A stretch of DNA of 22,105 bases from the NCBI GenBank assembly GCA_009783365.1, contig WRHG01000006.1, forward strand, positions 1 through 22,105. Reading direction: 5' to 3'. Shown here one piece after another: positions 15,911 through 22,105 of the stretch; the first letter of the stretch is position 1, and each line of letters begins with the position of its first letter. This DNA comes from Clostridia bacterium. GTDB taxonomy: Bacteria; Bacillota_A; Clostridia; Christensenellales; Aristaeellaceae. The position numbers and the translations under genes were made by a program. The notes under the pieces are model-generated. The model did not search any database. It was not told where the DNA came from and saw only the letters and a list, made by a program, of their open reading frames with translations.

Positions 15911-17092
15911 ATGAGACAAAAGTGGGCGGCCTTACCCTTGCTGCTGGCCCTGTGCATGACCTGCATATCACTTTCCCCGGCGGAAGCGGACGGTGACGTG
16001 TCCTTAGCGGATTACTTTGCCGGCCAAAACGGGGACGGCGGCACGGGCCAGGTTGCCGGGAGTTCGGATAACCCGGAAGAAGCGCCGGCGGATAAGGCCA
16101 AGCCGATTTATGAGCTGGATGGCTCCGTGGTACTGACCCTATCCTTTACGGGAGATGTGACGATTGGCAGCAATGTCCAATCAAGCGGGAAATCCATCTT
16201 TGAAAGGGAGTTTACAAAACAGAAGGGCGACATCACCTTCCCCTTTCGCAATGTGAAACAAATCCTGGAGGCGGATGACCTGACGGTTGTAAACTTTGAG
16301 GGAACCCTCACCACGGCTGGAAAAAATCCGGGCAGGCTGAACAACGAATTCCTGTTCCGGGCGCCGCCGGAGTATGTGACCATGCTTTCCTGGGGCGGCG
16401 TGGATGCGGTTACCTTAGAAAACAACCACGCCATGGATATGGGTGAGGAGGGTAACCGCGAAACGAAACAGGTTCTGCTGAGTGCAGGCATTCCCTATGC
16501 CTGCGAGGGAGAGCCCGCCATCCTTACAGTGCGCGGCGTGAAGGTGGGATTGCTGGCTTACCAGACCTTCGGCGGCCGCCATGATGAGTTGATTGGGAAG
16601 GTGCCGGCGGACATCGCAGCCCTGCGAGCCGAGGGATGCCAAGTGGTGGTGGTTAACTACCACTGGGGCGCGGAGCTGGATTATCAACCCAACGATAATC
16701 AAGTACGGCTTGGCCGCGCCACGGTAGACGGCGGCGCGGACCTGGTGGTCGGCCATCACAGCCACCGCATCAATCCGATTGAGTACTATAAGGAAAAGTA
16801 TATCTGCTATTCCCTGGGCAACTTCAGCTTCGCAGGCAACAACAAGCCCCGTGACATGGCCACCTACATATTCCAGGTGAAACTGCGCGTAAAGGACGGC
16901 GCTGTGACAGACAACGGATTTATCATTATCCCCTGCCGCATCTCCAGCCGGACAGATTATAACGACTTTGCCCCCACCCCGTACACCAAGGATCAAAATG
17001 TGGAAAGCGTGGTAAGCGTACTGAAGGAAAACAGCCGCAGGCTGGAGTATGCTGTGCCGGAGTATCCGCTGAAGTGGCCCGGGCAGGAATAG
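15911..17092 (+). CDS. Secreted CapA-family (PGA_cap) protein
   Basis: A 393-residue exported protein of the CapA/PGA_cap family (PF09587), which has a calcineurin-like metallophosphatase fold. Residues 1-26 form a signal peptide (hydrophobic LPLLLALCMTCISL, probable cleavage after AEA); the internal Cys residues do not sit in a good lipobox. A low-complexity Gly/Asp linker follows to about residue 70. Metal-site-like motifs appear in order: GDVTIG (81-86), VNFEGTL, ENNHAMDMG (170-178), NYHWG (249-253) and GHHSHR (281-286), then YSLGNFSF. CapA itself takes part in poly-gamma-glutamate capsule production, but most family members are uncharacterised and no capB or capC is here. ATG 15911 has GGAGG 7 bases upstream. 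It probably shares a transcript with fhs and the next small gene. Confidence 0.88.
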   Translation: MRQKWAALPLLLALCMTCISLSPAEADGDVSLADYFAGQNGDGGTGQVAGSSDNPEEAPADKAKPIYELDGSVVLTLSFTGDVTIGSNVQSSGKSIFEREFTKQKGDITFPFRNVKQILEADDLTVVNFEGTLTTAGKNPGRLNNEFLFRAPPEYVTMLSWGGVDAVTLENNHAMDMGEEGNRETKQVLLSAGIPYACEGEPAILTVRGVKVGLLAYQTFGGRHDELIGKVPADIAALRAEGCQVVVVNYHWGAELDYQPNDNQVRLGRATVDGGADLVVGHHSHRINPIEYYKEKYICYSLGNFSFAGNNKPRDMATYIFQVKLRVKDGAVTDNGFIIIPCRISSRTDYNDFAPTPYTKDQNVESVVSVLKENSRRLEYAVPEYPLKWPGQE

Positions 17093-17103
17093 GAAAGTCC
17101 GCG

Positions 17104-17415
17104 ATGAAAAACAGTCTGTCGATCGAAAAGCACCGGGTACAAATCACTGTGCTGAAAAAGTGCTTCCACGCGGAGTTTTTGGAACGCTATGCCGCAGACC
17201 CGGACAGTTGGCGCGAATGCGATCATTTTAACGTAGGCGACCAGTTTGTAGCCGATCCGGAGCGGCCGTGGGATATGCCGGAAGGGTTTTGCAGCTGGGC
17301 TTGGGCCGATATACAAAAACTGGTTTACGGCATGGCGCGGGGCGGACAGGATTGTTTTTTGACCTGCTGCACCGACGGCTATCGCCCGGTCCTGTTTGCT
17401 CTGGAAAAACTGTAA
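17104..17415 (+). CDS. TIGR04076 family small protein
   Basis: A 103-residue cytosolic protein matching TIGR04076: VQITVLKK near the start, CDHFNVGDQFV (39-49), PEGFCSWAWADI (59-70) and CCTDGYRPVLF (88-98). Six cysteines (20, 39, 63, 84, 88, 89) are present, several in family-conserved motifs; they might bind metal or form disulfides, but the family has no established function. The start is ATG 17104, with AGGAAAG about 6 bases upstream; an in-frame start at 17074 would lie inside the CapA gene. It begins 11 bases after the CapA stop, so the two are likely co-transcribed. Confidence 0.85.
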   Translation: MKNSLSIEKHRVQITVLKKCFHAEFLERYAADPDSWRECDHFNVGDQFVADPERPWDMPEGFCSWAWADIQKLVYGMARGGQDCFLTCCTDGYRPVLFALEKL

Positions 17416-17479
17416 CACGCCGGCAGTCGCGCTATAAAAGAAAATGCGATGAGATCTATAAATTAAGGAAGCAAACCTC

Positions 17480-17508
17480 TTTTCAAAATGCCAATAAAAT
17501 GGTATCAT
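17480..17508 (+). promoter_or_regulatory. Candidate gyrB promoter with extended -10
   Basis: TATCAT (17503-17508) matches the -10 at five of six positions and is preceded by TG one base away (17500-17501), an extended -10. A weak -35, TTTTCA (17480-17485), lies 17 bases upstream. Transcription would begin near 17515. An overlapping TTGATA at 17508-17513 could be another -35, but its -10 (TATGCG) is poor. Confidence 0.5.
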
Positions 17509-17511
17509 TGA

Positions 17512-19656
<2,145 letters not shown>

Positions 19657-19764
19657 TCCAGCGAAAAAGGCGGGTATGGCCTGCGCGCACGGAAATTCTG
19701 CTCCCGTCCGGATATATCCCGGCGTTCCGCCGCCAGGCAAGCTGATCCAAAGGAGTGTACCGGA

Positions 19765-22105
19765 ATGTCTGTTATACAAGATAAATTGATCCCCATGGAT
19801 CTGGAACAGGAAATGAAAAAATCCTTCATCAGCTATGCCATGGCGGTCATCATTAACCGAGCGCTGCCGGATGTGCGCGACGGCTTAAAACCTGTTCATC
19901 GCCGAATTTTATTCGCCATGAACGAACTTGGCATGACTTCGGACAAGCCCTTCCGGAAGTGCGCCCGCATCGTGGGCGACGTGTTAGGTAAATACCATCC
20001 CCATGGGGACAGCAGTGTTTACGACGCCATGGTGCGCCTTGCGCAGGACTTCAGCATTCGATACATGCTGGTGGACGGCCAGGGAAACTTCGGCTCTGTG
20101 GATGGAGACGGCGCCGCCGCCATGCGCTATACAGAGGCGCGGCTGGCCAAGCTTACCACTCATCTCATCGGCGAAATCGATAAAAACACCGTGGACTTCT
20201 ATCCCAATTTTGACGAGACACTGCTTCAACCAACGGTTCTCCCAAGCCGATTTCCCAACCTACTGGTCAACGGTTCCAGCGGCATTGCCGTAGGCATGGC
20301 TACCAACATCCCGCCCCACAACCTGGGAGAGGTAGTGGACGGCTGCGTTCACATGATCGACCATCCGGATTGTACCGTGGCGGACCTGCAAAAATACATC
20401 AAGGGGCCTGATTTTCCCACGGGCGGCATCATTCTGGGGCATGCGGGCATCCGGGCGGCGTACCACACGGGCCGGGGCCGGGTGTTGGTGCGGGCCCGTA
20501 CGGAAATCGAGGCTATGCCGGGTAACCGGAACCGCATCGTAGTCACGGAGATCCCCTACATGGTCAACAAAGCCAAGCTGGTGGAAAAAATCGCCGAACT
20601 GGTACATGAGAAGAGGCTGGACGGAATCAGCGACATTCGGGATGAGAGCGACAGAAACGGTATGCGGGTGGTCATTGAGCTGAAGCGGGACGTGTATCCT
20701 GCCGTCGTGCTGAACTATCTTTACAAACATACACAAATGCAGGAAACCTTCGGCGTGAACACGCTGGCCCTGGTGGACGGCGAGCCTAAAGTGCTGAACC
20801 TACGGGAGGTGCTCTACCACTACATCCGTCACCAAAAAGAAGTGGTGACCCGCCGTACCCAGTACGAGCTGGATAAAGCCGAGGCCCGGGCTCATATTCT
20901 GGAAGGCCTTTTGAAAGCCCTCGATCATATCGACGAAATTGTAGATACCATAAAAACCAGCCGGGACACGGCCGTTGCCAGGACCCGCCTGATGGAACAA
21001 TTTGAATTTACGGAGAAGCAGGCCCAAGCCATATTGGACATGCGCCTCGGCCGGCTCACTGGTCTGGAGCGGGATAAACTGCAAGCGGAATACGACGAGC
21101 TCATGACGACCGTCGCCTACCTTCGCGGTCTGCTGGCGGACGAGGCGCAGCTAATGGGCGTCATCAAGGCGGAAATGACCGCCATCCGGGAAAAATTCGC
21201 AGACGGCCGCCGCACGGAGCTTACCCATATGGAGGGTGAGATTGACATTGAGGACCTGATCCAAAGTGATACGATGGTGGTGACTATGACGCACTTTGGC
21301 TACGTGAAGCGCCTGCCTAAAAGCACCTACAGGGCTCAACACAGGGGCGGAAAGGGCGTAAGCGGCCTCACCACCAGGGAGGAAGATTATGTACAGCGCC
21401 TCATAATCGTAAACACCCATCAAGATATCATGTTCTTCACCAACATGGGCCGGGTGTATACTTTGAAGTGTTACCAGATTCCGGAGGCGGGCCGGGCTGC
21501 CCGGGGAATGGCCATCGTGAACCTGCTGCCTCTCTCGGGGGATGAGAAAGTCACCGCTATGATACCCGTGCCCAAGGACATAGACGGGCATTATCTTGTA
21601 ATGATGTCCCGCCAGGCCATGATCAAAAAGACCTCCTACAGCGAATTCGCCAACTTGCGGAAAAGCGGCCTGATCGCGATCAACTTGAAGGAAGGTGACG
21701 AACTGGTCGCCGTGGAACTGACGGACGGCGCTCAAAGCTTGCTGCTGGGAAGCCGTTTTGGCAAAGCTCTTCGTTTCAGCGAGGAGCATATCCGCGCCAT
21801 CGGCCGCATGGGCATGGGGGTACGGGCCATGAGACTTCGGGTTGGCGATGAGATGATTGACATGTCGGTCATCGGCGAAGGCCAGCAGGTGCTGGGTATC
21901 ACTACAGGCGGCTACGGCAAGCGCACCGATCCCGACCAATACAGGCAGCAGGGCCGCAACGGCATGGGCATTAACGCCATGGCCCTCACCGATAGGACGG
22001 GTCTCTTGGCTGCTCAGCTTACCGTGAATGAGGATGAGGATATCCTGTTAATCACCGATGACGGAACCATCATCCGCATGGCCGTGGCCCGCATTCGCCA
22101 GAGCG
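19765..22105 (+). CDS. gyrA: DNA gyrase subunit A, cut at the right edge
   Basis: The DNA-cleaving subunit of gyrase; 780 codons are visible and the C-terminus runs off the window. The N-terminal winged-helix domain opens [20 protein letters not shown] and has [12 protein letters not shown] with Ser83 and Asp87 in E. coli numbering, the residues whose change commonly gives quinolone resistance, so this looks wild type. Catalytic Tyr122 is in AMRYTEARL. The C-terminal beta-pinwheel carries a GyrA box written QHRGGKG at 525-531, which marks it as GyrA rather than ParC; the second position is His instead of the more common Arg or Lys. ATG 19765 has AAAGGAG 9 bases upstream. The 108-base gap from gyrB shows no clear promoter, so the pair is probably co-transcribed. 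Confidence 0.97.
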   Translation, partial: MSVIQDKLIPMDLEQEMKKSFISYAMAVIINRALPDVRDGLKPVHRRILFAMNELGMTSDKPFRKCARIVGDVLGKYHPHGDSSVYDAMVRLAQDFSIRYMLVDGQGNFGSVDGDGAAAMRYTEARLAKLTTHLIGEIDKNTVDFYPNFDETLLQPTVLPSRFPNLLVNGSSGIAVGMATNIPPHNLGEVVDGCVHMIDHPDCTVADLQKYIKGPDFPTGGIILGHAGIRAAYHTGRGRVLVRARTEIEAMPGNRNRIVVTEIPYMVNKAKLVEKIAELVHEKRLDGISDIRDESDRNGMRVVIELKRDVYPAVVLNYLYKHTQMQETFGVNTLALVDGEPKVLNLREVLYHYIRHQKEVVTRRTQYELDKAEARAHILEGLLKALDHIDEIVDTIKTSRDTAVARTRLMEQFEFTEKQAQAILDMRLGRLTGLERDKLQAEYDELMTTVAYLRGLLADEAQLMGVIKAEMTAIREKFADGRRTELTHMEGEIDIEDLIQSDTMVVTMTHFGYVKRLPKSTYRAQHRGGKGVSGLTTREEDYVQRLIIVNTHQDIMFFTNMGRVYTLKCYQIPEAGRAARGMAIVNLLPLSGDEKVTAMIPVPKDIDGHYLVMMSRQAMIKKTSYSEFANLRKSGLIAINLKEGDELVAVELTDGAQSLLLGSRFGKALRFSEEHIRAIGRMGMGVRAMRLRVGDEMIDMSVIGEGQQVLGITTGGYGKRTDPDQYRQQGRNGMGINAMALTDRTGLLAAQLTVNEDEDILLITDDGTIIRMAVARIRQS

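Noticed and set aside
21337..21357. GyrA box QHRGGKG as evidence of an abnormal gyrase
   Set aside because: The second position of the box varies among bacteria, and the remaining residues and Tyr122 are intact, so supercoiling activity is expected.

Overview
The window looks like a chromosomal segment of an anaerobic, low-to-mid-GC Bacillota, most likely a clostridial lineage. The basis is: strong AGGAGG-type ribosome binding sites, TTGACA/TATAAT-type promoters, a monocistronic-looking formate-tetrahydrofolate ligase (Fhs), secreted CotH-family kinases, a class B sortase-like protein, an ECF sigma factor paired with a DUF4349 membrane protein, a TIGR04076 protein, and GyrB/GyrA of Gram-positive type. 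No rRNA, tRNA, CRISPR array, insertion sequence or prophage gene was seen. Coding density is high and no gene-free stretch reaches 300 bases.

Layout. Positions 113-3385 (minus) hold carB, the large subunit of carbamoyl phosphate synthase, with no carA beside it. The 272-base divergent region 3386-3657 carries an interrupted hairpin and a near-consensus promoter for a plus-strand run of envelope genes. These are a secreted lamin-tail-domain (LTD) protein overlapping a secreted CotH-family kinase, a tandem CotH paralogue, and a DUF2974 alpha/beta hydrolase. Next come an ECF sigma factor and a two-membrane-segment DUF4349 protein that is a candidate anti-sigma factor. The promoter at 10663-10690 overlaps that gene's stop codon, and a palindrome covers its -10 box. 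It drives a membrane protein with a long cytoplasmic tail and a class B sortase-like extracellular domain in which the catalytic His, Cys and Arg all appear substituted.

From 12670 on the content is mostly housekeeping: a DUF1015 protein, fhs behind its own promoter and structured leader, a secreted CapA-family protein, a TIGR04076 protein, then gyrB and a gyrA that runs off the right edge. gyrB-gyrA are not next to recF/dnaN/dnaA, unlike the usual Bacillota origin region.

The most unusual content is the block at about 3.6-12.6 kb: three secreted LTD/CotH proteins, an ECF/DUF4349 regulatory pair, and an operator-controlled sortase pseudoenzyme. Whether these form one functional system is an inference from adjacency and shared location at the cell surface; the sequence does not prove it.
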